DNA of 62,178 nucleotides from an uncultured Bacilli bacterium (lineage in GTDB: Bacteria > Bacillota_I > Bacilli_A > RF39 > UBA660). Location of the stretch: positions 1-62,178 of the forward strand of contig CANQSQ010000006.1 in the NCBI GenBank assembly GCA_947626565.1. Direction: 5' to 3'. A model generated the notes under the pieces. It did not search any database. It saw nothing but the letters and a program-made list of their open reading frames with translations, and had not been told where the DNA came from. Made by a program: the position numbers and the translations under genes. Shown here piece after piece: positions 1-8,035 of the stretch (within the stretch, counting starts at the first letter, position 1; the number at the start of each line of letters is the position of its first letter).

Positions 1-431
1 AAATTTTTAAACTCCTCTTTCGAAGTATAACTAGGACAATCTAAATAAGTAAGATATGTATAATCACTCTTGGAATATTTAAAAATTTGCACATAAGACT
101 TTTCCATATCACATTCATTATCATTATAATCTTTAACCGTTTCTGAAATATATTTAGATTCTAATAAATCTTTTAACGGAATTTTTACCTTTTGACCGAC
201 ATTTTTAGGTAGTTTATTCCTATTTTTTTGACCATATGATTGCGCCGCCAAAGTCAAATTCTCTTTTTGTTTTTCATAAAATTCATTTCTAGCTTTTTCT
301 AATAGTTTACTAACTGAAGTTATAGAAATCATCATTAATATTCCAAGTATTACAACAACAGCTAATAATTCAACCATTGTAAAGCCTTTTTTATTATTCT
401 TTCTTTTCTTTTTAACATTTTTTAATTTCAC
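1..431 (-). CDS. Type IV prepilin-like protein (3' part cut by window edge)
   Basis: The reading frame starts at a GTG (429-431) preceded by a GAGGTG ribosome site and stays open to base 1, so the C-terminus lies outside the window. After a lysine-rich leader it carries the prepilin peptidase site and helix GFTMVELLAVVVILGIL, the hallmark of type IV pilins, pseudopilins and ComGC-like proteins: cleavage after Gly, methylated Phe, Glu at +5. The remainder is charged and polar with a Cys near the end of the visible part. A sigma-A-like promoter lies 74 bases upstream. The same helix occurs in the gene at 735-1292, so the two are paralogous pilin subunits. No pilus ATPase or prepilin peptidase is in the window. 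Family assignment is sure; the exact role (pilus, competence or secretion) is not. Confidence 0.85.
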   Translation of the reverse strand, partial: MKLKNVKKKRKNNKKGFTMVELLAVVVILGILMMISITSVSKLLEKARNEFYEKQKENLTLAAQSYGQKNRNKLPKNVGQKVKIPLKDLLESKYISETVKDYNDNECDMEKSYVQIFKYSKSDYTYLTYLDCPSYTSKEEFKN

Positions 432-473
432 ACAAAAACACCTCGAAAAGTATATACACACTTCTATTCTTCC

Positions 474-494
474 TATACTATATACTATATACTA
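474..494 (-). repeat. Three tandem 7-bp repeats in the leader of the prepilin gene
   Basis: TATACTA is repeated three times head to tail between the promoter at 505-533 and the GTG start of the prepilin gene. Such short repeats in a leader can vary in copy number by slippage. That effect on expression is inference only. Confidence 0.6.
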
Positions 495-504
495 TATTAA
501 GAAT

Positions 505-533
505 ATTATAAAACTAAACAAAACTCTTGTAAA
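505..533 (-). promoter_or_regulatory. Sigma-A-type promoter for prepilin gene 1-431
   Basis: On the minus strand TTTACA and a perfect TATAAT are separated by 17 bases. Transcription would start about 60-70 bases before the GTG codon, just ahead of the 7-bp repeats. Confidence 0.7.
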
Positions 534-550
534 TAAAAAAGTAACTTTTT

Positions 551-578
551 TCAAAAAAAAGACCATCAACATGGTCTT
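551..578 (-). terminator. Rho-independent terminator ending the candidate small RNA
   Basis: An 8-bp stem (AAGACCAT/ATGGTCTT, loop CAAC) is followed on the minus strand by a run of T. It ends the transcript described at 555-674 and insulates the downstream prepilin promoter. Confidence 0.75.
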
Positions 579-674
579 TCTTAAGTAAGCCGACATTCTA
601 GCAAGTTGGGGCTTACAATTCACTATAAAAATAATGAGTTAATCATTGGAAAAAAGTTTTAAAAACTCTTTCCT
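555..674 (-). ncRNA. Candidate structured small RNA, family not recognised
   Basis: The roughly 300-base gap between two prepilin genes holds, on the minus strand, a promoter (681-709) followed by about 120 bases that fold into successive hairpins. These are a GGAAAGAGTTTT-type stem (about 648-674), a short AATGA/TCATT stem, a 7-bp GTAAGCC/GGCTTAC stem (610-616 with 585-591) whose loop contains CTTGCTAGAA, and a terminator. There is no reading frame of note. The core CTTGC-Y-AGAA, a GGCTTA-Y strand, GAAA and a terminator recur in the same order at the other end of the window (62108-62178). I do not recognise it as a known riboswitch, 6S, tmRNA, RNase P or SRP RNA. Confidence 0.45.
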
Positions 675-680
675 AACCAA

Positions 681-709
681 ATTATAACATAAAACAAAAT
701 CTAAATAAA
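681..709 (-). promoter_or_regulatory. Putative promoter of the small RNA at 555-674
   Basis: A perfect TATAAT (681-686 as reverse complement) lies 17 bases from a weak TTTATT -35. It sits after the stop codon of the prepilin gene 735-1292 and just before the first hairpin, suggesting an independent transcript and not only a 3' UTR. Confidence 0.5.
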
Positions 710-734
710 CATATACCAATTACTTTAACTAATA

Positions 735-1292
735 TTAATCATAATAGTAAACTTTTTCAATTGAGCTACAACTAACACTTATCTTACTCAAAGCTGTACT
801 AACTTTACCTTTATTAGCATTATTAACTACAAATAACTGACTTTCAACAGCTGACTCTACTTTACTACGTCCAGCTGCTCCCTTTAAATCACTTCTTTTA
901 CCCATCAATACTCCTGTATAAGTAGTATCTTTTATATGTTCCATCAACCTAACATAGTAAACATCTTCATTACTAACATTTTTTAATACTACAAATGACC
1001 TAGTAAAGTCATATTCTCCACCTCCAGGAGGTGTTTCAAATTCTGAACTTTCCAAATATTGTAAACTAATTACAATACAATTATTTATTTTAGGTCTTTC
1101 TAAATTATATTTTCCACTTCTAATTTGATAATCAACACTTGTTATAAACTTTTTCGCATCTTCTACATAAGTATCTCTTTTATTACTATCAACTACTTTT
1201 AATACCGTAGGATAGGCAAACATCATTAATATTCCCAATATAACAATAGTTGCTAGCAACTCAATTAATGTAAATCCTTTTTTATTCTTCAT
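735..1292 (-). CDS. Type IV prepilin-like protein
   Basis: A 185-residue protein with a short basic leader and the prepilin N-methylation motif GFTLIELLATIVILGIL followed by a hydrophobic helix to about residue 33. The soluble part (about 35-185) is unrecognised and has three Cys residues (two of them in the C-terminal segment), which could form the disulfide loop seen in many pilins. The ATG is preceded by AGGTGGAG. It starts 11 bases after the stop of the Alg13-GtrA gene, so it may be the last gene of the glycosyltransferase operon or just adjacent. The pilin family call is secure; which appendage it builds is unknown because no assembly genes are in view. Confidence 0.85.
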   Translation of the reverse strand: MKNKKGFTLIELLATIVILGILMMFAYPTVLKVVDSNKRDTYVEDAKKFITSVDYQIRSGKYNLERPKINNCIVISLQYLESSEFETPPGGGEYDFTRSFVVLKNVSNEDVYYVRLMEHIKDTTYTGVLMGKRSDLKGAAGRSKVESAVESQLFVVNNANKGKVSTALSKISVSCSSIEKVYYYD

Positions 1293-1303
1293 TTTTTCTC
1301 CAC

Positions 1304-2194
1304 CTAACTTTTCTTTTTTTCTTTAAATATAAATAATTTACTAAATAAATAATTTAATATTATGACAAATACATTAGAAATTATCTTTGAAATCATCTCA
1401 TTAGCTGACAACAATTGAATCATAACATACATAAATACCATATCAAATACCAAAGATAATATTCTAAAACCAAAGAAAGAAATTATCTCTTTACTATTTT
1501 CTTTAGTACTCTTACCTCTACTTTCAAAAACAAATAACTTATTTGTCACAAAAGCAAATAATACTGAAAGAAACCAAGCTAATACATTACTTACATATAA
1601 CTGTAATTTTATTTTTCTTAAAATATAAAATACTAATATATTTATTAAAGTAGTACATCCTCCAAAGAATAAGTAAAGTAACACTTCTCTCCATTTATTG
1701 TACCACGATATGTGATTTTCTTCTTCAATATAATCACTTATTAGTTTTATCATATTATCGGTATTACTCACAAACTTTTTTGGTTTAAAACTTTTACTCT
1801 TTTGAATTAATTTACCTAATTGTGAAAAGTCTCTTAATTCCATAATGTAACCTTTTTTAGAGAATTCCTTAATAATTTGTTTCTGATGATCATTTGTATG
1901 TTCTTTATACTTAGAAAGTCTAGCTGCAGCAATAATTTTTTTATTTTTCTTAATACCTGTAAGTATTGAACCTGCTCCCCCATGGGTAATTAGTAAACTA
2001 CATTCATCTACATACTTATCAAATTCATCTTCAGGTATTAAATCAAATATTTCCATATTTTTTGATTCATATTTCGTAAGTCCTGCTTGGACAACAACTT
2101 TTTCTTTTATCGTTCCTTTTTCGATTTCTCTATCTATAGCTTTCAACAAACGTTCAAAGCTTTTATCTTGTGTACCTAATGTAACAAAAATCAT
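1304..2194 (-). CDS. Alg13-like glycosyltransferase fused to a GtrA-like membrane domain
   Basis: Residues 1 to about 150 are a GT28 C-terminal/Alg13-PssE-like domain: MIFVTLGTQ start, and the donor-binding signature THGGAGS. Residues about 170-296 are a GtrA-like domain with four hydrophobic helices (typical of proteins moving polyprenyl-phosphate sugars), ending in a basic tail. I chose the ATG at 2194, which overlaps the Alg14 stop as TAATG and follows a G-rich ribosome site; an upstream in-frame GTG (2206) is less likely because family members begin MIFVTLG. With the preceding Alg14-like protein it should form a two-part glycosyltransferase that extends a lipid-linked sugar at the inner membrane face. 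The fusion with GtrA is unusual. Confidence 0.85.
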   Translation of the reverse strand: MIFVTLGTQDKSFERLLKAIDREIEKGTIKEKVVVQAGLTKYESKNMEIFDLIPEDEFDKYVDECSLLITHGGAGSILTGIKKNKKIIAAARLSKYKEHTNDHQKQIIKEFSKKGYIMELRDFSQLGKLIQKSKSFKPKKFVSNTDNMIKLISDYIEEENHISWYNKWREVLLYLFFGGCTTLINILVFYILRKIKLQLYVSNVLAWFLSVLFAFVTNKLFVFESRGKSTKENSKEIISFFGFRILSLVFDMVFMYVMIQLLSANEMISKIISNVFVIILNYLFSKLFIFKEKKKS

Positions 2195-2670
2195 TAGAAA
2201 ATCCACCCCCCAAATGTTGCTTCAGGATAAATTTCCTTCATACTTTCCCACTGAACAATAAACTTATCAGCTATTGGATACAATAATCTACCTGTAACCG
2301 TTTTACTAGTCATATTAGCAAACGTTTCTATATAAATAATTTTCGTCCCAAGCATCTTTCCAATACAACATATTGGTCCCGCTGTATGTACTCCTGTTGT
2401 TACGATATAATCAGGATGAATTTTAAAATATAAATATAAACTTTTAAAGCAATTATATAATAGTTTAAAAGGATAACTAAATGGATGATCCTTAGTACCA
2501 TAACATAAATAATACACTCTATTTTTATATTTATCTTTTAAATACATATTTGACTTAGTTTTTTCAGTAATTAGACTAAAGTCATATTTATCAAACATTT
2601 TTTTTAATTGTAATAATTCATTTAAATGTCCTCCTGTTGAAGCAACAAACAATACATTTCTTTTACTCAT
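2194..2670 (-). CDS. Alg14/PssD-like membrane anchor of a glycosyltransferase
   Basis: About 158 residues. The glycine-rich start FVASTGGHLNELLQL and the motif TTGVHTAGPICCIGK with downstream IYIETFANM are typical of Alg14/PssD/CpsF proteins, which recruit the catalytic Alg13-like partner to the membrane. The partner is encoded immediately downstream with a TAATG overlap. The start at ATG 2670 fits an AGAGAG ribosome site; an earlier GTG at 2679 is too close to that site. The gene overlaps the end of the GT4 gene by 8 bases, so all three are translationally coupled. Expected role: capsule or exopolysaccharide synthesis. Confidence 0.85.
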   Translation of the reverse strand: MSKRNVLFVASTGGHLNELLQLKKMFDKYDFSLITEKTKSNMYLKDKYKNRVYYLCYGTKDHPFSYPFKLLYNCFKSLYLYFKIHPDYIVTTGVHTAGPICCIGKMLGTKIIYIETFANMTSKTVTGRLLYPIADKFIVQWESMKEIYPEATFGGWIF

Positions 2671-3865
2671 AGTTATCACTCTCTTCTAATAAATTATACC
2701 ACTTTGCTCCAACCACGTCACTTGTATAACTTTTTACTCTTTTTCTAGCTTCTATACCTAATTTCTTTCGCTGTTCTTTGTTTTCAATTAACATTTTTAT
2801 TTTCTTTATCATTTCTTGACAATCTCTATTTTTTACTAAATATCCATTTTCCCCATCTTGGATTATTTCACAAGCTCCCTCAGCAGAATCATAAGCTAAA
2901 CAAGGAATTCCATGAGACATAGCTTCTAACAAAACTATCCCAAATGATTCTGTATAAGAAGTCATTACATATAGTGAAGATTTATTTAATACTTTATCGA
3001 TATATTCTTTATCTTGAAAACCATGTAATGTAACCTTATTTTCTAAATTATGTGTTTTTATATACTCTTCCAAATTATTTTTTAAAACGCCATCACCTAT
3101 TATATCTAATACCCAATCTGGATAATCTTTCACTAGTAAATCATATAACTTTAATAAATCCATAAACCCTTTTTCTCTGGAAAGTCTTCCTACCGATGCA
3201 ATTCTTTTTTCTTCTAATTTGGAAACCTGTTTAGGAATATCCTCCAAAACATTTGGAATATAATAACACCTACACTTATAAGTCTTTAATTTTTCTTTAT
3301 AAAAAGCGTACAAATCATTAGAAACTAATACAAAAGCATCTAAGTCTTTTACACTTTGAACTATTTTATCAGCATATTTACTATTACCATGATGATGATT
3401 ATGTTCCCAACCAATTTTTATTGCTGTAGTTCTTCCATAACGACCTAATAAAGTATTTAAAAAATCTCTCGTTGAAATTATGTAATGACTATCACATGAT
3501 TGTAAATACTTTTTCATGACTTTTTTTCTTTTAAAATACATCGTTATACTATCATAAGCATCTTTACAAAACGTTCCTATTTTTAATTTTTTAAAATAGT
3601 CATTCCACAAAAGTTTAAATAATTTTATAAATCGTCCTTTAAACAGCAATAATTTATATTTCTCCATTTTCTTGGCTAAATTACTATTTATTAAATATTT
3701 TATTTTTACTCTTTCATCTAAATAAAAAGCTTCTTTTTCTTGTAATTTATATATACATACAATTTCTACTTCGTATTTTTTTATTAAGATGTTTGCTAAA
3801 GCTGCAATCGATTTTTCTATACCGCCATAACCAAAATGTAAAGACAAAATTGAAACTTTTTTCAT
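2663..3865 (-). CDS. Glycosyltransferase family 4 (GT-B fold)
   Basis: A 400-residue enzyme. The N-terminal half starts MKKVSILSLHFGYGGIEK, a typical GT4 acceptor domain. The C-terminal half has the donor site: ASVGRLSREKGF near residue 224, and ESFGIVLLEAMSHGIPCLAYD, which contains the E-x7-E catalytic signature. A nucleotide-sugar donor is expected but the sugar cannot be told. The ATG follows AGGTGGTAAG. First gene of a three-gene operon with the Alg14 and Alg13-GtrA genes; together they probably build a surface polysaccharide. Confidence 0.9.
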   Translation of the reverse strand: MKKVSILSLHFGYGGIEKSIAALANILIKKYEVEIVCIYKLQEKEAFYLDERVKIKYLINSNLAKKMEKYKLLLFKGRFIKLFKLLWNDYFKKLKIGTFCKDAYDSITMYFKRKKVMKKYLQSCDSHYIISTRDFLNTLLGRYGRTTAIKIGWEHNHHHGNSKYADKIVQSVKDLDAFVLVSNDLYAFYKEKLKTYKCRCYYIPNVLEDIPKQVSKLEEKRIASVGRLSREKGFMDLLKLYDLLVKDYPDWVLDIIGDGVLKNNLEEYIKTHNLENKVTLHGFQDKEYIDKVLNKSSLYVMTSYTESFGIVLLEAMSHGIPCLAYDSAEGACEIIQDGENGYLVKNRDCQEMIKKIKMLIENKEQRKKLGIEARKRVKSYTSDVVGAKWYNLLEESDNYE

Positions 3866-3940
3866 CTTACCACCTAAACTAATTTTATCAAATTCTCTTC
3901 AAATAGTCTATAAACAAAGTATTATTTGAAAAAAAACAAA

Positions 3941-3965
3941 AAAAAAGAAATTATAAAATCTCTTT
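3941..3965 (-). terminator. Terminator after the proline/valine-repeat protein
   Basis: A 9-bp stem (AAAGAGATT/AATTTCTTT, one G-U pair) with a TTAT loop is followed on the minus strand by a long T-rich run. It lies just past the stop of the gene at 3979-5052. Confidence 0.65.
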
Positions 3966-3978
3966 TCATTACTAATAA

Positions 3979-5052
3979 TTATTGAATTACTGGTGGCACT
4001 GTCGTCGTTGGAGCAGCTTCTATAACTGGAACTGCTGGTGCACTTGCTTCCATTACTGGTGCAGGTTCAACTACTGGTGCAGCAGGTGCTACTTCTGGTG
4101 TTGTAGCAACAACAGGAGTACTTTCAGCAACCGGTGTTACAACTGGTATAGGTTGTGTATTTTGCAATGGATCAGCTCCACCATATATTTGATGAGTTGT
4201 ATTTTCTTGATTTATATTTAAGTCTGGAACAATTGGACTAGCTCCACCATATATAACTGGTTCTGCTGTTGGTGCAACTTCAGCTACTGGGGCACTTTCT
4301 ATAACTGGAACTACTGGCGCACTTGCTTCCATTACTGGCGCAGCTTCAACTACTGGAGCAACAGGTGCTACCTCAACTGGCGCAGCTTCAACTACTGGAG
4401 CAACAGGTGCTACCTCAACTGGTGCAGCTTCAACTACTGGTGCAACAGATGCAACCTCAACTGGTGTAGCTCCAACCACTGGTGCAACAGGTGCTACCTC
4501 AACTGGTGCAGCTTCAACTACTGGAGCAACAGGTGCTACCTCAACTGGTGCTGCTTCAACCACTGGTGCAACAGGTGCTACCTCAACTGGTGCAGCTTCA
4601 ACTACTGGTGCAACAGGTGTTACCTCAACTGGAGCAGCTTCAACCACTGGCACAACAGGTGTTACCTCAACTGGTGTAGCTTCAACTACTGGTGTTGCTG
4701 GAATTGTTGGTACAACATTAGTATCTACTCCACTAACAGCATTTGAAACACTCATCGGATCTACAACTGGAACTCCTGGCATACCTACTGCTGCAGGTGC
4801 CGGACTTACCTCAACTGGTGCCTCAGTTGGAGCAACTTGAGGAGCATTAGCATCAACTGGAGCAACTGCTGGTGTAGCTGCCTCTGGAGTAGATGTTCCA
4901 CTAGTAGTCTCAGTCGTTCCTTCATTATTTTTATTTTTCTTAGCTTTTCTTGTAGTAACAATCAATATTATTAAAGCAATTAATAATATTACAACTCCTC
5001 CAGTAATTAACATTCCTGGAATAGTCAAAAACCAATCTAAACTAAATTTCAT
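3979..5052 (-). CDS. Membrane-anchored Pro/Val/Ala-rich repeat protein
   Basis: A 357-residue protein with one N-terminal membrane helix (about residues 13-33, flanked by RKAKKNKN), so the rest is probably an extended low-complexity domain. Residues about 120-245 are near-identical 14-residue units of the type [14 protein letters not shown]; two short IYGGA(S/D)P motifs follow. No enzyme domain, LPXTG or cell-wall binding module is visible. The basic residues following the helix suggest that the repetitive domain stays cytoplasmic (N-out), which would make it a membrane-tethered scaffold; this is inference. It stands alone between two terminated units, with a GGGAG ribosome site. Function unknown. 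Confidence 0.75.
   Translation of the reverse strand: MKFSLDWFLTIPGMLITGGVVILLIALIILIVTTRKAKKNKNNEGTTETTSGTSTPEAATPAVAPVDANAPQVAPTEAPVEVSPAPAAVGMPGVPVVDPMSVSNAVSGVDTNVVPTIPATPVVEATPVEVTPVVPVVEAAPVEVTPVAPVVEAAPVEVAPVAPVVEAAPVEVAPVAPVVEAAPVEVAPVAPVVGATPVEVASVAPVVEAAPVEVAPVAPVVEAAPVEVAPVAPVVEAAPVMEASAPVVPVIESAPVAEVAPTAEPVIYGGASPIVPDLNINQENTTHQIYGGADPLQNTQPIPVVTPVAESTPVVATTPEVAPAAPVVEPAPVMEASAPAVPVIEAAPTTTVPPVIQ
4332..4698 (-). repeat. 42-bp tandem repeats encoding the 14-residue P/V/A units
   Basis: About nine in-frame copies of a 42-bp unit with scattered synonymous and missense changes (GATPVEVAS in one copy). The lengths are uniform, so copy number can change without breaking the frame. The plus-strand open frame across it is a shadow of this composition. 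Confidence 0.85.
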
Positions 5053-5142
5053 TTTACTCAGACTCCCTTTATTCTATAATCTATTATTATCATAGCAAAA
5101 TTTTTTTTCAATTGCAAACATTTTATGTCTTTGACATTCTTT

Positions 5143-5802
5143 TTACAATGTAAATTTTGTCCAATCATCTTTTTTTTCTGGTTTTAAACAAAAACTTAAC
5201 TCTTCTTGCGTTACAGGATGTCTAAATTCTAATTTATAAGCATATAAACAAATTGGTTTTTTATCCTGCTGTCCATATCTTTGATCCCCACACAAAGCAT
5301 AACCTCTACTAGCAAATTGAACTCTTATTTGGTGATGTCTTCCTGTTTTTAAGGAAACCTCCACTAAACTACAATCCTCTTTAACATTATATTCTAGCAC
5401 CTTATAATCTAAAACAGCTTCTTTTCCCTGTTTAGATACAATACTTTTACCATCATCTAACCGCTCAATTTTATCTACAAATCGTCCCTCATTTTCCTCC
5501 AATCGACCATGGCATATGGCCAAATACTTTTTTACTACAGTATGTTTATTAAAAGCCTCACTCAATCTCTTAGCTGCTTTAGACGTCCTAGCAAATACCA
5601 TAATACCACCCACCGGCCTATCTAATCTATGAACCAATCCTAAATAAACATTACCTGGTTTATGATATTTTTCTTTTATATATTTTTTTACTAAACTACC
5701 TAAGTCTTCATCTTGAGTATTATCGGCTTGACTTAGCATATTGCAAGGCTTCTCTACCACAATTATATGATTATCTTCGTACAATACTTTAATTTCTTTC
5801 AT
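5143..5802 (-). CDS. RluA-family pseudouridine synthase
   Basis: About 219 residues. It has the family core: YEDNHIIVVEKP near the start, the catalytic motif GLVHRLDRPVGG (Asp is the nucleophile), KKYLAICHG, and the C-terminal LKTGRHHQIRVQFA. It isomerises uridine in rRNA or tRNA; the site cannot be read from sequence. There is no S4 domain, which is consistent with smaller RluA members such as YhcT/RluC-like proteins. I take ATG 5802 as start (GATGGGA ribosome site); longer in-frame extension exists. It overlaps the upstream methyltransferase gene by 14 bases, forming a two-gene RNA modification operon. Confidence 0.9.
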   Translation of the reverse strand: MKEIKVLYEDNHIIVVEKPCNMLSQADNTQDEDLGSLVKKYIKEKYHKPGNVYLGLVHRLDRPVGGIMVFARTSKAAKRLSEAFNKHTVVKKYLAICHGRLEENEGRFVDKIERLDDGKSIVSKQGKEAVLDYKVLEYNVKEDCSLVEVSLKTGRHHQIRVQFASRGYALCGDQRYGQQDKKPICLYAYKLEFRHPVTQEELSFCLKPEKKDDWTKFTL

Positions 5803-6667
5803 TACTTTCCCATCTTCCATAAATACCACAAGGTAACACTAAATTATTATTTTTTATTAATAATCCTACTTCTCCACAACTAACTACTCCTGAACATTTC
5901 TTATTCACAGTTAAATTAAGCAAATTTTTAAGTACTGTTGCCGATAACCCTGTCGTATACGAATTAATAACAAAGAATAATGGCTCATCACTCAGTATTT
6001 GAACACAAAGTTTCACTAATTCATATAAATTCTTTTCAATATCCCATACTTCGCCATTAGCTCCTCTGCCATAACTAGGTGGATCCATTATAATCGCATC
6101 ATACTTATTACCACGTCGTATTTCTCTTTTTACAAATTTAATAACATCATCAACTAAGTAACGAACTTCTGCCTTTTCATAGCCACTACTTTTTACATTT
6201 TCTTTACACCAATCAACCATTCCTCTTGACGAATCAACATGACAAACACTTGCTCCAGCTGCCAAGCAAGCCACAGTAGCCCCTCCAGTATAAGCAAACA
6301 AATTTAAAACTTTTATTTTTCGACCAGCTGCCTTTATTTTTTGCATCATAAATTCCCAATTGACAGCCTGCTCTGGAAATAATCCTGTATGCTTAAAACC
6401 CATTTGTTTAATATTAAAAGTTAAATTAGCATATTTCACTTGCCAACTAACTGGTGTTTCTTTTATATTCTCCCAATAGCCACCACCTTTATTGCTTCGA
6501 TGATAAATAGCATTTATTTTTCCTCTATATTTTTCCTCTAAATTACCATTATTCCAAATAATTTGTGGATCTGGTCTTAGTAAATAAATATTTCCCCATC
6601 TTTCATATTTCATCCCATCAGAAGCATCAATTATTTCATAATCTTTCCACTTATCAGCCACTAGCAT
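5789..6667 (-). CDS. SAM-dependent RNA methyltransferase, RlmI/RlmK-like Rossmann enzyme
   Basis: About 292 residues. SAM-binding motif I is LNLFAYTGGATVACLAAGA; the acidic motif II follows as VCHVDSSRGMVDWCKEN; the catalytic motif IV is DPPSYGRGA. This is the Methyltrans_SAM (RlmI-like) class that methylates rRNA cytosines or guanines; no PUA domain is present, so it is a shorter relative. ATG 6667 has a well-placed GAGGTG and is preferred to the upstream TTG. It is co-transcribed with the RluA gene, with overlap. Substrate not determinable. Confidence 0.85.
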   Translation of the reverse strand: MLVADKWKDYEIIDASDGMKYERWGNIYLLRPDPQIIWNNGNLEEKYRGKINAIYHRSNKGGGYWENIKETPVSWQVKYANLTFNIKQMGFKHTGLFPEQAVNWEFMMQKIKAAGRKIKVLNLFAYTGGATVACLAAGASVCHVDSSRGMVDWCKENVKSSGYEKAEVRYLVDDVIKFVKREIRRGNKYDAIIMDPPSYGRGANGEVWDIEKNLYELVKLCVQILSDEPLFFVINSYTTGLSATVLKNLLNLTVNKKCSGVVSCGEVGLLIKNNNLVLPCGIYGRWESNERN

Positions 6668-6718
6668 CCATAAACACCTCAATTCCTGCTTAGTATAACA
6701 TATCCCTTTAAAAGAAAA

Positions 6719-6734
6719 AAGACTAAAAAGTCTT
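6719..6734 (-). terminator. Terminator after the lipoprotein gene
   Basis: AAGACT/AGTCTT stem with a T-rich loop, followed on the minus strand by TTTTTTCTTTT, directly after the stop at 6735. Confidence 0.7.
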
Positions 6735-7559
6735 CTAAAAAGCTACTGTAAACATTTTACCATATGTCGTAATTAAAGTACCACCATTATAAGTTAAAAT
6801 TTTATCTTTATGCGTTTTAAATAACTCATCCTCTTTCATCTCATACTTACAAGTAACATCCGCATACTTTTCACATTCATCTCTATTTTTTGCCCTCATC
6901 CGATAAACACTATCCTCTGTTTTTACAAAAGTATTCAAATTTTCTCCATAATAGGCAAAATCAATAATATTACCACTTAAATTGCTTTTATCAAAAGCAA
7001 TATCTGAACTAACAATTTTATATTGGGAATTAGAATTTTCTTTAGTAATTATATAATTATAAACATTTCCATCTTTCTTTAAAATATAATAACTACCCGT
7101 ATTATTATCTACCTTTTGTACTTTTAAATTATTTGTATCATCTAACAATAACTTATAAAGTGCCAAGGAATTATCCGTATCCTCTACAGTTGTATAAGCT
7201 TTAGCATTATTTTGAGCTGTCAAATAATAATATTTTCCATCATTACCCTTAGCAATATTATCAAATACTGTATCTACTTTAAAGTCAATCTTCGCTTTTT
7301 TGCAATAATCACCATTTGAAAACTTCTTATCAGAAGAAATTTCATAAATATCCCCATTTTCCGTAATAACATAACCATCTCTATAATATTTAATCTTTTC
7401 ATAAGTTGTATCATCTTCATTATCAGGAACTAACACATCACATTGAAATTCACCACCAAGTGTAAAACCTCCATGTCTAATATCTCTCGTCACATTACCA
7501 TCACAACCACAACAAATAAGTATCAAGCCTACTAAAATCATTAATTTTACTTTTTTCAT
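6735..7559 (-). CDS. Probable lipoprotein of unknown function
   Basis: A 274-residue protein with an N-terminal hydrophobic signal (residues 4-16) ending in ICCGCDGN, a cysteine cluster that resembles a lipobox, although the -3 position is not the usual Leu. The mature part reads as repeated beta-strand segments (YVITENGDIYEI, YYILKKDGNVYNYI, KYYYLTAQNN) reminiscent of propeller-like display of values, but no family is recognised. Start at ATG 7559 has AAGGTAGG. It is flanked by terminated units; expected location is the outer face of the membrane. Confidence 0.65.
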   Translation of the reverse strand: MKKVKLMILVGLILICCGCDGNVTRDIRHGGFTLGGEFQCDVLVPDNEDDTTYEKIKYYRDGYVITENGDIYEISSDKKFSNGDYCKKAKIDFKVDTVFDNIAKGNDGKYYYLTAQNNAKAYTTVEDTDNSLALYKLLLDDTNNLKVQKVDNNTGSYYILKKDGNVYNYIITKENSNSQYKIVSSDIAFDKSNLSGNIIDFAYYGENLNTFVKTEDSVYRMRAKNRDECEKYADVTCKYEMKEDELFKTHKDKILTYNGGTLITTYGKMFTVAF

Positions 7560-7612
7560 AAATCATACCTACCTTAAATAGAATATATCAAATTTTTTAT
7601 CTTTTTTCAACA

Positions 7613-7924
7613 TTACTTTTTATTATTCATACTCTTTAATTTCTTTTTTATTATAAACACTAATTCCATTGGTCCATTAATCATTTGTAATACGATTAAA
7701 GCATCTTGTAATTTTGTTTTTACTGATGCCTCTTTCCGTATTTTTTCAACTTCTTCATCATAATCTATGTTATCTAATGGATTAACTTCTAAAAAGTCTC
7801 TTAAATATTTTTCTATATCCTTTAACACATAAAGTTTTAATTCATATTCATCAACACTGTCAACTCCCATATAGCCACCAACTAAATAACGAAACTTATC
7901 AACTAATTCTTCATTTCTATCCAT
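7613..7924 (-). CDS. Small conserved-looking protein of unknown function
   Basis: 103 residues, acidic in the N-terminal two thirds, predicted mostly helical (DKFRYLVGGYMGVDSVDEY..., KIRKEASVKTKLQDALIVLQMIN) and ending in a basic tail KKKLKSMNNKK. No signal peptide or motif. ATG follows AAAGGTGGTGATATAA, a strong site. It shares an orientation with the lipoprotein 53 bases downstream and may form an operon with it. Not recognised. Confidence 0.6.
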   Translation of the reverse strand: MDRNEELVDKFRYLVGGYMGVDSVDEYELKLYVLKDIEKYLRDFLEVNPLDNIDYDEEVEKIRKEASVKTKLQDALIVLQMINGPMELVFIIKKKLKSMNNKK

Positions 7925-7988
7925 TTATATCACCACCTTTATCTTATCATATTCTTTTTTAAATGTTTAACTATTTTTAATGTCTACC

Positions 7989-8018
7989 TTTACTAAAATC
8001 CCTATTTAATGATAAAAT
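7989..8018 (+). promoter_or_regulatory. Putative promoter of the plus-strand TasA-like gene
   Basis: TTTACT and TAAAAT are separated by 18 bases, upstream of the AGAGGTG ribosome site of the gene at 8036. Confidence 0.45.
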
Positions 8019-8035
8019 TAAAATAGAGGTGTAAA

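Noticed and set aside
555-674. tracrRNA, tmRNA, RNase P, 6S or a known riboswitch
   Set aside because: None of the conserved cores of these RNAs could be matched by eye and no cas genes are present.
3982-4679. Plus-strand open frames across the P/V/A repeat gene
   Set aside because: They arise from the skewed repeat composition of the minus-strand gene, lack ribosome sites and give low-complexity products (Trp/Cys-rich or Gln/Leu-rich).
4332-4698. CRISPR-like array
   Set aside because: The 42-bp units are contiguous, in frame and contain no unique spacers; they code for a protein repeat.
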